DNA of 34,654 nt from Mycolicibacterium sp. GF69 (GTDB lineage Bacteria; Actinomycetota; Actinomycetes; Mycobacteriales; Mycobacteriaceae). Shown in pieces: positions 19,985 through 27,485 of this stretch. The notes below the pieces were generated by a model that was not told the DNA's origin, searched no databases, and saw nothing but the letters and a program-made list of their open reading frames with translations. Position 1 is the stretch's first letter. The number at the start of each line of letters is the position of its first letter. The stretch covers positions 1-34,654 of the forward strand of contig NZ_QMEW01000041.1 of the NCBI RefSeq assembly GCF_003284965.1, read 5' to 3'. The position numbers and the translations under genes are program-made.

Positions 19985-20283
19985 CGCGGTTGCGCGCAGC
20001 GCGGTGATCAAGTTGAAGTCCGTTGGGCCGTCGGGGTTGTTGAGTTTGCGCAGCGCGTCGATGCGCGCGGAGGTGATCATGCCGCGATCGCCGACCAGCA
20101 CGAGTTTGGTGATGCCGAGCTTGTCGGTGATGACGGTGCCGATCTCGGTGAACGCGACCGCTCGGCGGTACTGCCCTCGAACACGCGCACCGCGACCGGG
20201 CGGCCGGACGGGTCGGTGAGCACCCCGTATTCGGGCATCCTTATTCGCAAAGTACTGGTATGAGGTGCCGATTGATACGCCAA
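19985..20283 (-). pseudogene. Transposase fragment (IS4/IS1634-like, DDE)
   Basis: Minus-strand translation in two frames gives GVLTDPSGRPVAVRVFEGST and, after a frame change near 20170, AVAFTEIGTVITDKLGITK, KLVLVGDRGMITSARIDALR and NPDGPTDFNLITALRATAG. The GDRGMIT segment is the second-acid region of DDE transposases of the IS4/IS1634 type. Both ends of the gene are missing and I find no inverted repeats, so this is a dead remnant. It shows that mobile elements shaped this flank. Confidence 0.75.
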
Positions 20284-20650
20284 ACCCTCTCCAGATCAGT
20301 GCCGCCAGGTTAATCCGACGGCGCTCAGCAGTGTGAAGGGCCGGCTCATGGGCACCGCCGTTCCGCTGTTAATCAACTCGCTGCGGCTGATGCAGTGCGG
20401 AGACGCGCGTAAACTACGGCAAGAAGCTTGATTGGGTTGCCAGCCAGGGCCGGTCGACGAGTCCATCCGCGAAGCCGTGAAGTTTTCGGTGGCGCTGGGA
20501 TGCGAAGCCCAAAGAAACGAGCTAGCTTTACTCGCCTGACGGTGTTCGCCGACAGCCGTGGCGCTCGAACCGTTGGTCATGCGCCGCCGCACAACGGGTT
20601 CTTCGTCGCCTTGCCCGGCCCTCTTATGGTTTCCTCCGACGCGGTCGCCG
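20284..20650. other. Decayed stretch without identified gene
   Basis: Short overlapping ORFs on both strands. On the minus strand an ATG overlaps the stop of the thioredoxin-like pseudogene (ATGA at about 20651-20654) and starts a frame that ends after 25 codons. This may be the stump of a following operon gene. Nothing else is recognisable. Confidence 0.35.
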
Positions 20651-20981
20651 TCATTCGAAGCCCAATGGCGTTCCATCGAGGTTCTGCCGCCGGGAAAGTC
20701 TGTGGTCACCCAGCACGGCTGCGCACAGTGTCTCGGCGAGGCTGTACTGGGTGAGCGTCCCAGTCGACGAGAGGTAGAGACGGCAGGCCAGGGCGGGTTT
20801 CCCCATCCGGCTGCGCCCATGGATCGACGCCGTTGACCATGATGCTGGGTGATCCCACGAAACGCCGACGAATCGCGTCGGACATGGTCTCGATCACCGT
20901 GATGAGCACCGGTACGCGATGCAGACATAACTCGTTGAGGGTCACACGCAGCAACGTCGCAGCGAGCGTCGCGTAGAACAT
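20651..20981 (-). pseudogene. Frameshifted thioredoxin-like/alkylmercury-lyase-like protein
   Basis: The first frame reads VGSPSIMVNGVDPW, which is typical of small thioredoxin-like proteins found in actinobacterial metal-response loci, often annotated as thioredoxin-like or alkylmercury lyase-like. After a frameshift near 20797 the expected C terminus appears in another frame: KPALACRLYLSSTGTL, then TQYSLAETLCAAVLG, ending at 20651. The two halves join naturally, which supports a single broken gene. The N-terminal part (FYATLAATLLRVTLNE) is poorly preserved. The protein is probably not made. Its original role is unknown; the family is seen near mercury and copper genes. Confidence 0.65.
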
Positions 20982-21164
20982 TCAGGAACGGCCATCAACT
21001 CAACCCGAGGGCCGCGATAGGTCGGCAGTTGTTCATGATGCATTTGTCGTCTGCGACTTGAAGCGCGAGGCCCATCTCCAACGCTCTTTGGCAACGTCTC
21101 GCGAGATCGAGGCCAGTTTATTATGTCGGCTCAGAACGCCGTCTGGCATGCGGTAAGCAGGTGT

Positions 21165-21419
21165 CTACGGCGTGGGGGTAGGAACGGGCATACTGGGCAT
21201 CGGGGGCATACTCGGCATCGGCGACATCGATGGCATATCCATGGGTTGTTGCATCATTTTCATGTTGCTCATGTCCATCGAGTCGCAGCAGCCCGGGTGG
21301 GCGATGAGGAAATACAGGCCGATGGCGATGACGAAAATTCCCACCGCGATGCCGGTGACGGCCAGGGCTTGGTAGAGCCGGTTAGGCCGATTCGAGGTGG
21401 TGGGGGCGGTGTCTGTCAT
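21165..21419 (-). CDS. Small Met-rich single-pass membrane protein
   Basis: 84 aa from the ATG at 21419, or 94 aa from an in-frame GTG at 21449. It has one transmembrane helix (YQALAVTGIAVGIFVIAIGL and following residues), then HPGCCDSMDMSNMKMMQQ and a tail of Met/Pro repeats (PMDMPSMSPMPSMPPMPSMP). Met-rich and CC motifs outside a single helix are typical of Cu(I)-binding proteins of the cell surface, so a copper role is inferred. The ATG has GGAGG four bases upstream. The GTG lies 5 bases after a TATAGT hexamer and could start a leaderless message. A TACTA/TAGTA-type operator lies just upstream. The gene starts where the truncated DUF1326 gene stops, so the two may once have formed an operon. 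Confidence 0.65.
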   Translation of the reverse strand: MTDTAPTTSNRPNRLYQALAVTGIAVGIFVIAIGLYFLIAHPGCCDSMDMSNMKMMQQPMDMPSMSPMPSMPPMPSMPVPTPTP

Positions 21420-21452
21420 TGGTCCTCCAGGGTCGGGGGTCTGACTCACGAA

Positions 21453-21479
21453 ATACTATACTACTTAGTAGCTTAGTAG
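21453..21479. promoter_or_regulatory. TACTAC/GTAGTA-type operator and promoter
   Basis: Contains CTACTTAGTAG (21461-21471), an inverted repeat around one base, plus further TACTAT and TAGTAG half-sites. BlaI/CopY-family repressors bind operators built of TACTA...TAGTA or TACA...TGTA halves. A minus-strand TATAGT within it could be the -10 of the Met-rich membrane gene. Repressor assignment is inference; no repressor of that family is in the window. Confidence 0.5.
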
Positions 21480-21495
21480 AACTAGGTGCTGAGAT

Positions 21496-21696
21496 AGAGT
21501 TGTTGCCGGAGACGACGTTGAGTCCGTCTAGATCCACCTGACCGAAGTGGCCATCGCGGATACGCCACACGAGGGTGAACAGGCAGACCCCGTGGACGGG
21601 CCCTTGAGCGAAGCTGCATGGGCAGGGCAGCTTGCAGCTACACACGTCGAACCAGTCACCGCGCAGATGCCAGTCGACGGCTGTTGTGGTTGTCAT
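21496..21696 (-). pseudogene. DUF1326 protein, truncated
   Basis: The first 60-odd residues are a clear DUF1326 N terminus: VDWHLRGDWFDVCSCKLPCP, then CSFAQGPVHGVCLFTLVWRI and GQVDLDGLNVV. The Cys-rich CSCKLPCPC pattern is the family hallmark. The normal protein is about 200 aa. Here the similarity ends near residue 65, the remaining frame is unrelated, and the neighbouring gene's promoter begins. In other actinobacteria DUF1326 is commonly followed by a DUF2182 membrane protein, which is absent here. A 3' deletion is likely. Function of the family is unknown. Confidence 0.7.
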
Positions 21697-21704
21697 CGCC
21701 CTTC

Positions 21705-21932
21705 GAAGGCGATATCGCTGGCACGGACCTGTCGATTCCGTTCGATCAGATCGCGGCGCAGGCTGGTCACCCCCAGCCCATCGCTCTACCGAGTTGCATC
21801 TACTGCCGGTCTGGACCGATGAGTGCTATTGCAGCTAAGACGCTTCGCGATCTCGCCCACATCGACGTTGTCGAACTTCGCGGCGGCATGCGCGCCTGGC
21901 AGGCCGACGGCCGCCCGCTGATCGGTGTTTGA
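21705..21932 (+). pseudogene. Rhodanese-domain fragment
   Basis: The frame reads IAGTDLSIPFDQIAAQAGHP, then IYCRSGPMSAIAAKTL and VELRGGMRAWQADGRPLIGV. These are the C-terminal half and active-site loop (CRSG) of a rhodanese-like sulfurtransferase. The start and the N-terminal half are missing, and no start codon in a proper context precedes it. Such domains often sit in metal or sulfur stress loci. The open frame extends upstream to 21618 but that part overlaps DUF1326 on the other strand and is unrelated. Confidence 0.65.
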
Positions 21933-22255
21933 CCAGCCTCTGCATGCATACGCTGCGGCGACGGGATTCGCTGTCGGTAAAACCACGTGTCGACATGCAA
22001 ATCCGGCGTCGGAGGGCCTATTCGATAGCAGCGTCGACTTACGCGGTCGTGCCGAGTTGAGAGGCACGTGAGCTGCAGTCGTCCGGCGCGGTCGAACCGG
22101 TATAGGGCGAATGCCGATATCAGGCCGTGCAGACCTCGGGCAGGTTTTAGAAGCGGACCGCGCGGCTAACCGTCATTGCGCTCGGGAGGTGCCGTTCACC
22201 ATGTGTTCGCACCACTCGTAGAGCGGTACTGAATGTCGAGACGGGAGGAAACTTC
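21933..22255. other. Upstream region of the nuo-like operon
   Basis: About 320 bases with no supported gene. The promoter of the eight-gene operon should lie here. I see no convincing -10/-35 pair and no copper- or iron-type operator. Close to its end GGGAGG stands about 7 bases before the nuoA GTG. Confidence 0.4.
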
Positions 22256-22600
22256 GTGTTCGCGGCTGTGGCGTGGATGCTGGCGATATCGCTTGCAGGC
22301 GTTGCCGCGGCCTACGGTGCGAGCCGGGTCGTTTCCGGCGCGAACCGCAAACTGGTGTGCTTGCCGTTTCAGTCGGGATGGTTGCCCGCGGAGCACGCGC
22401 TGTCGCGCTACCACGTCCGCTGGTATCTGGCCACATTGGTCTTTCTGGCTTTCGATGTCGAAATGCTGTTCATGTATCCGTGGGCGGTGGTGGTCGCGCA
22501 ACTCGGTGTATCAGCGATTGTCGAGATGTTCGTCTTTCTCGGGGCGCTGCTGGTGGCGGTGGTGTGGGCGTGGCGAGAGGGCGCACTGCGATGGGTGTGA
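22256..22600 (+). CDS. nuoA: NuoA-like subunit of complex I
   Basis: 114-aa membrane protein with three predicted helices. Conserved NuoA features: PFQSGWLP in the first loop (PYESG-type motif) and FDVEMLFMYPWAVVV, which keeps the conserved Asp and Glu. In complex I NuoA lies at the junction between the quinone chamber and the membrane arm. GTG start at 22256 with GGGAGG about 7 bases upstream. It is the first gene of an operon in which nearly every gene overlaps or nearly touches the next. It overlaps the next gene by 10 bases. Conservation is clear although PYESG has become PFQSG. Confidence 0.9.
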   Translation: MFAAVAWMLAISLAGVAAAYGASRVVSGANRKLVCLPFQSGWLPAEHALSRYHVRWYLATLVFLAFDVEMLFMYPWAVVVAQLGVSAIVEMFVFLGALLVAVVWAWREGALRWV

Positions 22601-23811
22601 CGGCGCTGGTGGTGCGGTGGGCAGCCCATCGGCCACATGTCCTGCTGGTTGAGATTCCGGGGCAGTGGACGCTGCGGGCGCGGGTGGAACGGGAGCTGGC
22701 GACACGCGGCTGGCAGGTCGCGTCGTCGCCTGCAGGCGCCGACGTGCTGGCTGTGTGCGGAATGCCCGGGACCGAGCTGTCCGCGGCCGTGGAACGGGTC
22801 TGGGAGCAGTTGCCCGGTCCGCGCGTCCGAACGGCGATCGCCGACGGCAGTGTCATCGGTACAGCGCTCGACGACGCCGCCGGGACACTCATAGACATTC
22901 ACCGTCACCGTGACGACGCCCGCAAGCGCCGGCAATCACCGGAGGCCGACGACGCAGCGGATGCGGATCATCACGCTATGGGCCACGGCGGGATGGACCA
23001 CCTGCCCACGGATCACGGCACGATGCATGGGGACCACGGGCACATGGATCACGGCGACATGGACCACCCGTACACCGACCATCGCGCGATGGGCCACGCG
23101 CACACCGACCATGGCGGGATGGACCACGCGCACATGGATCATGGCGACATGGACATGGCGCCGGCGGGAATTGCGCTCGCGCAGGGCGCCGAGGACCGCG
23201 ACGGCCTGGAAATGGACGTCCTGAACGTCAGATTGGGTCCGGTCTTGCCGCACTGGCCGGCGGGCCTGGTGCTGGCCTGCACGTTGCACGGCGACGTCAT
23301 CGGCGAGGCCAAGGGGTGGCGTGTGGATGCCGAGCACCTCCCGCGATCCAGCGAGGCGGTCGCGACGGCTGCCCGGCAGTGGGACCATATCGTGGATGTG
23401 CTGGCGCTGGCGGGCTGGCCGCACGCCGCTGGGCAGGCCCGGCGGGTGCGTGATGCGCTGCTCACCGAAGCCGCCGACGGTGATCGGGTTATGGCGTTGC
23501 TGGTCAGATTGCACGACACCGTGCGACGTTCGCGAGTGTTGCGATGGTCGCTGCGCGGCCTCGGCATGCTCTCGGTTGAGCAGCTGGGCAGTCGGGACTT
23601 GCCCCTCGAATGGGCGGGCGATACCTATGACCGGCTACTGAACCGAATCCGCCACGCTCGCAGCGGTATCGGGACACCACCGCCGAGCGCCGACGTGATC
23701 GAGGCCTTGCCCGGGATCGTGGCCGGCCTGGATGTGGCTGCTGCCCGGCTGGTGATCGCCAGTCTCGGAATCGACGTCGCTCTCGGCGGGCAAGCCGGTC
23801 AGCATGGGTGA
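22591..23811 (+). CDS. NuoB/NuoD-like fusion with His/Met-rich metal-binding insert
   Basis: 406-aa protein occupying the place of nuoB, nuoC and nuoD. Residues 1-120 resemble NuoB around ADVLAVCGMPGTELSAAVER and WEQLPGPRVRTAI, but the tandem Cys and other ligands of cluster N2 are missing (one Cys only). Residues 124-189 carry 17 His and 10 Met in DH, GH, MDH and HMDH repeats. Residues 200-406 resemble NuoD: LGPVLPHWPAGLVLACTLHG, then GDVIGEAKGW, and AGDTYDRLLNRIRHARSGIG close to the NuoD GDxYDRxLxR motif. I infer a structural adaptor for the membrane arm with a metal-binding insert and no N2 redox centre. Start ATG at 22591; the frame is open further upstream to 22273, but that part lies over nuoA in another frame. 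It overlaps nuoH by 8 bases. The NuoB/NuoD relation is by eye. Confidence 0.75.
   Translation: MGVTALVVRWAAHRPHVLLVEIPGQWTLRARVERELATRGWQVASSPAGADVLAVCGMPGTELSAAVERVWEQLPGPRVRTAIADGSVIGTALDDAAGTLIDIHRHRDDARKRRQSPEADDAADADHHAMGHGGMDHLPTDHGTMHGDHGHMDHGDMDHPYTDHRAMGHAHTDHGGMDHAHMDHGDMDMAPAGIALAQGAEDRDGLEMDVLNVRLGPVLPHWPAGLVLACTLHGDVIGEAKGWRVDAEHLPRSSEAVATAARQWDHIVDVLALAGWPHAAGQARRVRDALLTEAADGDRVMALLVRLHDTVRRSRVLRWSLRGLGMLSVEQLGSRDLPLEWAGDTYDRLLNRIRHARSGIGTPPPSADVIEALPGIVAGLDVAAARLVIASLGIDVALGGQAGQHG
22960..23157 (+). repeat. His/Met-rich coding repeat
   Basis: Within the NuoB/NuoD-like gene, this segment encodes 66 residues with 17 His and 10 Met. It contains imperfect direct repeats: the 24 bases at 23041-23064 and at 23131-23154 differ at one position. 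The insert probably grew by tandem duplication of DH/MDH units, as seen in other bacterial copper- and nickel-binding proteins. Confidence 0.85.
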
Positions 23812-24742
23812 ACCGATCACCGTGCTGGTGCCCGCAGCGTGGTCGCTGGCTGCTGCGGCACTGGTCGCCATTCTCGCCTGCTACGCCGCCGCCCTCAACG
23901 CCGCGCTCACCGCGCGCACCACCGGCGCCGCGAAACTCCCTGTCGCTGCGCCGTTGTATGAGACGGCCCGGCTGCTACGGCAGCGCCGTCGCGTCACGGT
24001 GGCCGCCGACACGCCGTTGTGGCGCATCGGTGGTGCTGGCCTGCTCGTCGTGGCGTTGTTGATGGTCACCGTCGTTCCGCTGGGCCGGTGGACGCTGCTC
24101 GACCTGGATGTCGGTGTCGTGTGGTTCAACGCGATGGACGTCATGGTGTGGGCGTTGGTGTGGCTGGCCGGGTGGGGACCGAATTCGGTGCATCCGCTGA
24201 TCGGCGGCTACCGCTTCCTGGCGCACGGCCTGGGCTATGAACTGCCGCTGATGTTCGCTCTGGTTGCGCCGGCCATCGCCGCCCAAAGCCTGCATGTCGG
24301 TTCCATCTCGGCCGCGCAGCAGGGCCTGTGGTTCGCGGTGTGGATGCCGGTTGCGTTCGTCGTGTATTGCGTGGGGGTGGCGGGGTTTTCGGTGTGGGGC
24401 CCGTTTCGCCCTGCGCTGGGCGCCGACATCGCCGGCGGTGTGGCGGCCGAACTGTCCGGGGTGGACCGGCTGCTGTTCGAGGCGGGTCGGTACGCGTTGC
24501 TGACCGCCGGCGCGGCGTTCGCGGTGCCGATGTTCCTCGGCGGCGGCGCCGGCCCGCTGCTTCCCGACTGGCTGTGGACCATCGTGAAAACCGCTGCGCT
24601 GCTGACGGTTCTGGTGTGGATCAAGCAGCGGCTGCCAGCCTTGCGGCCGGACAAGTTCATGGAGATCGGCTGGATGGTACTGCTGCCAACCGTCGTCGTA
24701 CAAGACCTCGTCGTCGCCGTCGTCGCGGTCTGGAGAGGCTGA
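23804..24742 (+). CDS. nuoH: NuoH-like membrane subunit, degenerate quinone region
   Basis: 312-aa multi-helix protein. NuoH-type features: HPLIGGYRFLAHGLGYELPL (YEL motif), PFRPALGADIAGGVAAELSG in the position of the Glu-rich loop, and KFMEIGWMVLLPTVVVQDL at the end. In true NuoH the first loop has a GPNRVGP motif and the third has several Glu that line the quinone chamber. Here the first is replaced by TTGAAKLPVAAPLYETARLL and most loop Glu are gone. It is therefore a divergent NuoH that may not bind quinone normally. Start ATG at 23804 overlaps the previous stop by 8 bases. nuoJ follows after 3 bases. Reads as a fully open gene. Confidence 0.87.
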   Translation: MGEPITVLVPAAWSLAAAALVAILACYAAALNAALTARTTGAAKLPVAAPLYETARLLRQRRRVTVAADTPLWRIGGAGLLVVALLMVTVVPLGRWTLLDLDVGVVWFNAMDVMVWALVWLAGWGPNSVHPLIGGYRFLAHGLGYELPLMFALVAPAIAAQSLHVGSISAAQQGLWFAVWMPVAFVVYCVGVAGFSVWGPFRPALGADIAGGVAAELSGVDRLLFEAGRYALLTAGAAFAVPMFLGGGAGPLLPDWLWTIVKTAALLTVLVWIKQRLPALRPDKFMEIGWMVLLPTVVVQDLVVAVVAVWRG

Positions 24743-24745
24743 CAC

Positions 24746-25309
24746 GTGATCACGCACATCGTCTTCTGGACCACCGCCTTCGTCGCGGTGGCCGCCGGTG
24801 CCGCGGTGTTCTGGGTGGACTCGATGGCACGCGCCACCTATGCCTTGGCGGCGTCATTCGTTGCGGTCGGCGTCGCCGTCCTGCTGATGCAGCAGAACTA
24901 CATCGGAGTGATCGTCATCTTGATGATGGTGATGGAGATGGCCGTGATGGCCGTCTACATGGTCATGTTCATGGGGATGAACCCGGCGCTGATGCCGATG
25001 AGCATGGTGCACAGCAAGCGACTGGCGCTCGCGATCGCGGTCGCGGCGTTTGCCCTGCTGGCGGCCGGGACCCTGCTGGTCGACTGGCCCGCCCGCCGGG
25101 GCGTTCCCGCGGATGATGTCACCGCCGCGCTCGGTGAGGCCCTGATGGGCCCGCAGATGTTGGTGATGATCGTCATCAGCCCGATCATGGTGGCCACCAT
25201 CGTCGCCGGCGTGGTGCTGGCCGCCCACCGCACCCGCTACGACCGGTTCGGCGACAACTTGGACCAAAAGCCAAGCCACGACCCACAACCCGGCGGAGTC
25301 GGCCGATGA
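24746..25309 (+). CDS. nuoJ: NuoJ-like membrane subunit
   Basis: 187-aa protein with about five helices, start GTG at 24746. ATYALAASFVAVGVAVLLM and QQNYIGVIVILMMVMEMAVM match the third-helix region of NuoJ, which in complex I helps gate the central water channel. It is unusually Met-rich (LMMVMEMAVMAVYMVMFMGM). Its 3' end overlaps nuoK as ATGA (25306-25309), so translation is probably coupled. The C-terminal tail of about 30 residues is hydrophilic. Confidence 0.88.
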   Translation: MITHIVFWTTAFVAVAAGAAVFWVDSMARATYALAASFVAVGVAVLLMQQNYIGVIVILMMVMEMAVMAVYMVMFMGMNPALMPMSMVHSKRLALAIAVAAFALLAAGTLLVDWPARRGVPADDVTAALGEALMGPQMLVMIVISPIMVATIVAGVVLAAHRTRYDRFGDNLDQKPSHDPQPGGVGR

Positions 25310-25608
25310 CCCTGCAGACCGTGCTGATCGTTGCGGCGGCGATCTTCGCCGTCGGTCTGTACGGGGCGCTGTCGCAGCAAGTCGTGGTGATGGTGATGAT
25401 GGGCCTGGAACTGATGATCAACGCGGTCATCCTCGCCGCCGCCGCGTTCTGGTGGTTCCTGGCGTCCCACCCGACCGGACAGGTGCTCCTGCTGGTCGTC
25501 ATCGCGGCGATGACGGTCGAGATGGCAATGGGATTCGCCGTCGCCACGCTGTTGCACCGCGACCGGCAGACTGACATGACCGACATGGCCACCGACCTGT
25601 CCGGGTGA
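25306..25608 (+). CDS. nuoK: NuoK-like membrane subunit
   Basis: 100-aa three-helix protein related to MrpC. The conserved first Glu is in GLELMINAVIL and the second in VEMAMGFA, both of which belong to the central proton path of complex I. The start ATG overlaps the nuoJ stop by four bases. The stop overlaps the nuoL GTG (GTGA at 25605-25608). Size and helices fit NuoK exactly. Confidence 0.9.
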   Translation: MTLQTVLIVAAAIFAVGLYGALSQQVVVMVMMGLELMINAVILAAAAFWWFLASHPTGQVLLLVVIAAMTVEMAMGFAVATLLHRDRQTDMTDMATDLSG

Positions 25609-27482
25609 TGGCGACCATGACATCAGCGACGCACCTGGCGCTCTGGGCGCTCATCGGAATGCCGGCGATCGTTGGCGCCGGGTTGCTGCTGAGTCCGCTG
25701 TGTGGCCGCGACCTCGGTCGCGCCGCCGCGGCGATCTCGGTCACCGTTTCGGCGGCCGTGCTGGCGTTGGCCGTCTGGGTTGCGGTGGCGCGGCCCGCGG
25801 TCGGCACACCATTCGTCGCCGGCGCCGAATTCAGTTTGCGGATCGACGGACTGGCTGCCGCGGTCGTACCCGCGGTCGCGGCGGTGACGTTGCTGGTGCT
25901 GGTGTTCGCCGGTGCCGACAGCGCCCTGGCGGGCGGCCGGTTCCACGGGTTGATGCTGGTGTTCGCATCGGCGGCGGTGCTGACGGCGACGGCGTCCTCG
26001 ATGCCGGCGCTGCTGCTGGCCTGGGAGGTGATGGGCGCGGCGTCCTACGCGCTGATCGGATTTCACTGGCGCGACGAGCAGCGGGTGTCGGCGGGTCTGA
26101 CCGCGTTCGTCACCACACGCAGCGCCGATCTGGGGTTGTATCTGGCCGCCGGCGCGGCATTGGCCGGAGGCGCCGGCCTGGCGTTGGCCGACTTGCCCGC
26201 CGCTGATGCCCGTTGGCGGCACGTGATCGCGCTGGGGGTGCTGATCGCCGCGCTGGGAAAGGCCGCCCAGGTGCCGTTCTCGTTCTGGCTGTCGCGGGCG
26301 ATGCAGGGCCCCAGCCCGGTCAGTGCGCTGCTGCACTCGGCGGCGATGGTGGCGATGGGCGCCTACCTGCTGCTGCGCACCGCACCGCTGCTGGCCGCCA
26401 CCGGTTGGGCCGCCACCGCCGCGGTATGGGCGGGTGCGGCGACCGCCGTGCTCCTCGGCGTCGTCGCGGTGGCCCAACGCGACCTCAAGCAACTGCTGGC
26501 CGCATCGACGTCGGCCCAGCTGGGGTTCGTGGTGATGGCCGCCGGCCTCGCCACGGTCAGTGGCGGTGCGGCCCAACTGATTGCGCACGCCTCGACCAAG
26601 GCCGGGCTCTTCCTGGCCGCCGGGGCCTGGCTGTCGCTGCTGGGCAGTCAACGGTTCGGCGCGCTGCCCGGCGCGGCGCGACGCTGGCCGCTGCTGCGCG
26701 CGACAGCCACCGTGTCGGCGCTCGCACTGGCCGGCATCGCGCCCCTGTCGATGTGGGCCACCAAGGACGCGGTGCTTGCCGCCGCACTCGAGCGCTCACC
26801 GTGGCTCTACGGAGCGGGCATGATGGCGGCGGCCTTGTCAGCTGCCTACGCCGCCAAGTTGGTCATGGTGCTGTGGCGCAACGACTCCGCACCGGACGAG
26901 CCCGTACTGGTTGAAGAGGTCCCGCGAAACCCGGCCCGCCTCAGCGTCTTCGAGCAGGTACCGCTGGTGGTCTTGGCGATGGGTGCGGTGGTCGCGGGGG
27001 CATTGGCGCTGCCCCCGATCGGCACCTGGCTGGCCCGAGATCTCGACGGCGCCGAGACTCCGCACGCCGCCATCGTGGAGTTGACGGCGTCGGCGGTGCT
27101 GGCCGTGGTCGTCGTGCTGGCGGTGCTGCGCTGGGGTGTCCCCGAATCACGTTGGGCGGCGGGGTGGTTGGGCCTGGAGCGCGCGGCGGATGTGGTGCTG
27201 GTGCGTCCCACGCTGGCGCTGTCCGCCACGCTGGCACGCTTCGACGACCATGTGCTCGACCGTGCCATCGACGCCGCAGCGACCGGCACGGTGCAGGTGG
27301 CCCACTTTGCCGGCCGGGTCGATACCCGCGGGGTCGACGCCGTGGTCGAGACGGTGGCGTCGCGGATGCGTCGCCTCGGTGCGCTGGCCCGAAAACCGCA
27401 GAGCGGGCAGTTGCACCAGTACTACGCCGTGGCCGTGATCGTCCTGGTGCTCGGTGTCCTGCTCCTCGTGGTGGTGAGGTGA
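25605..27482 (+). CDS. nuoL: NuoL-like antiporter subunit
   Basis: 625-aa polytopic protein, the distal antiporter-like subunit. Conserved residues: LLLAWEVMGAASYALIGFHW keeps the helix-5 Glu; GKAAQVPFSFWLSRAMQG keeps the helix-7 Lys (the usual LPDAM is LSRAM); PSPVSALLHSAAMVAMGAYL keeps the helix-8 His; HASTKAGLFLAAGAWL and MWATKDAVL keep two further Lys. It should be able to carry protons or cations. It ends with the extra C-terminal region expected of NuoL. Start GTG at 25605 overlaps the nuoK stop by 4 bases; an ATG at 25608 is possible. Confidence 0.9.
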   Translation: MMATMTSATHLALWALIGMPAIVGAGLLLSPLCGRDLGRAAAAISVTVSAAVLALAVWVAVARPAVGTPFVAGAEFSLRIDGLAAAVVPAVAAVTLLVLVFAGADSALAGGRFHGLMLVFASAAVLTATASSMPALLLAWEVMGAASYALIGFHWRDEQRVSAGLTAFVTTRSADLGLYLAAGAALAGGAGLALADLPAADARWRHVIALGVLIAALGKAAQVPFSFWLSRAMQGPSPVSALLHSAAMVAMGAYLLLRTAPLLAATGWAATAAVWAGAATAVLLGVVAVAQRDLKQLLAASTSAQLGFVVMAAGLATVSGGAAQLIAHASTKAGLFLAAGAWLSLLGSQRFGALPGAARRWPLLRATATVSALALAGIAPLSMWATKDAVLAAALERSPWLYGAGMMAAALSAAYAAKLVMVLWRNDSAPDEPVLVEEVPRNPARLSVFEQVPLVVLAMGAVVAGALALPPIGTWLARDLDGAETPHAAIVELTASAVLAVVVVLAVLRWGVPESRWAAGWLGLERAADVVLVRPTLALSATLARFDDHVLDRAIDAAATGTVQVAHFAGRVDTRGVDAVVETVASRMRRLGALARKPQSGQLHQYYAVAVIVLVLGVLLLVVVR

Positions 27483-27485
27483 ACC

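Noticed and set aside
21618..21704. N-terminal part of the rhodanese frame
   Set aside because: Antisense to DUF1326 and without rhodanese similarity; the similarity only begins near 21705.
22273..22590. N-terminal extension of the NuoB/NuoD-like protein
   Set aside because: Lies within nuoA in another frame and has no family similarity; the ATG at 22591 is the sensible start.
22960..23157. CRISPR-like or tandem repeat array
   Set aside because: Repeats are coding, imperfect and without spacers; they encode a His/Met-rich segment.
25623..26651. 342-codon minus-strand frame opposite nuoL
   Set aside because: Gln/Arg/Gly-rich antisense shadow of a GC-rich membrane protein gene.
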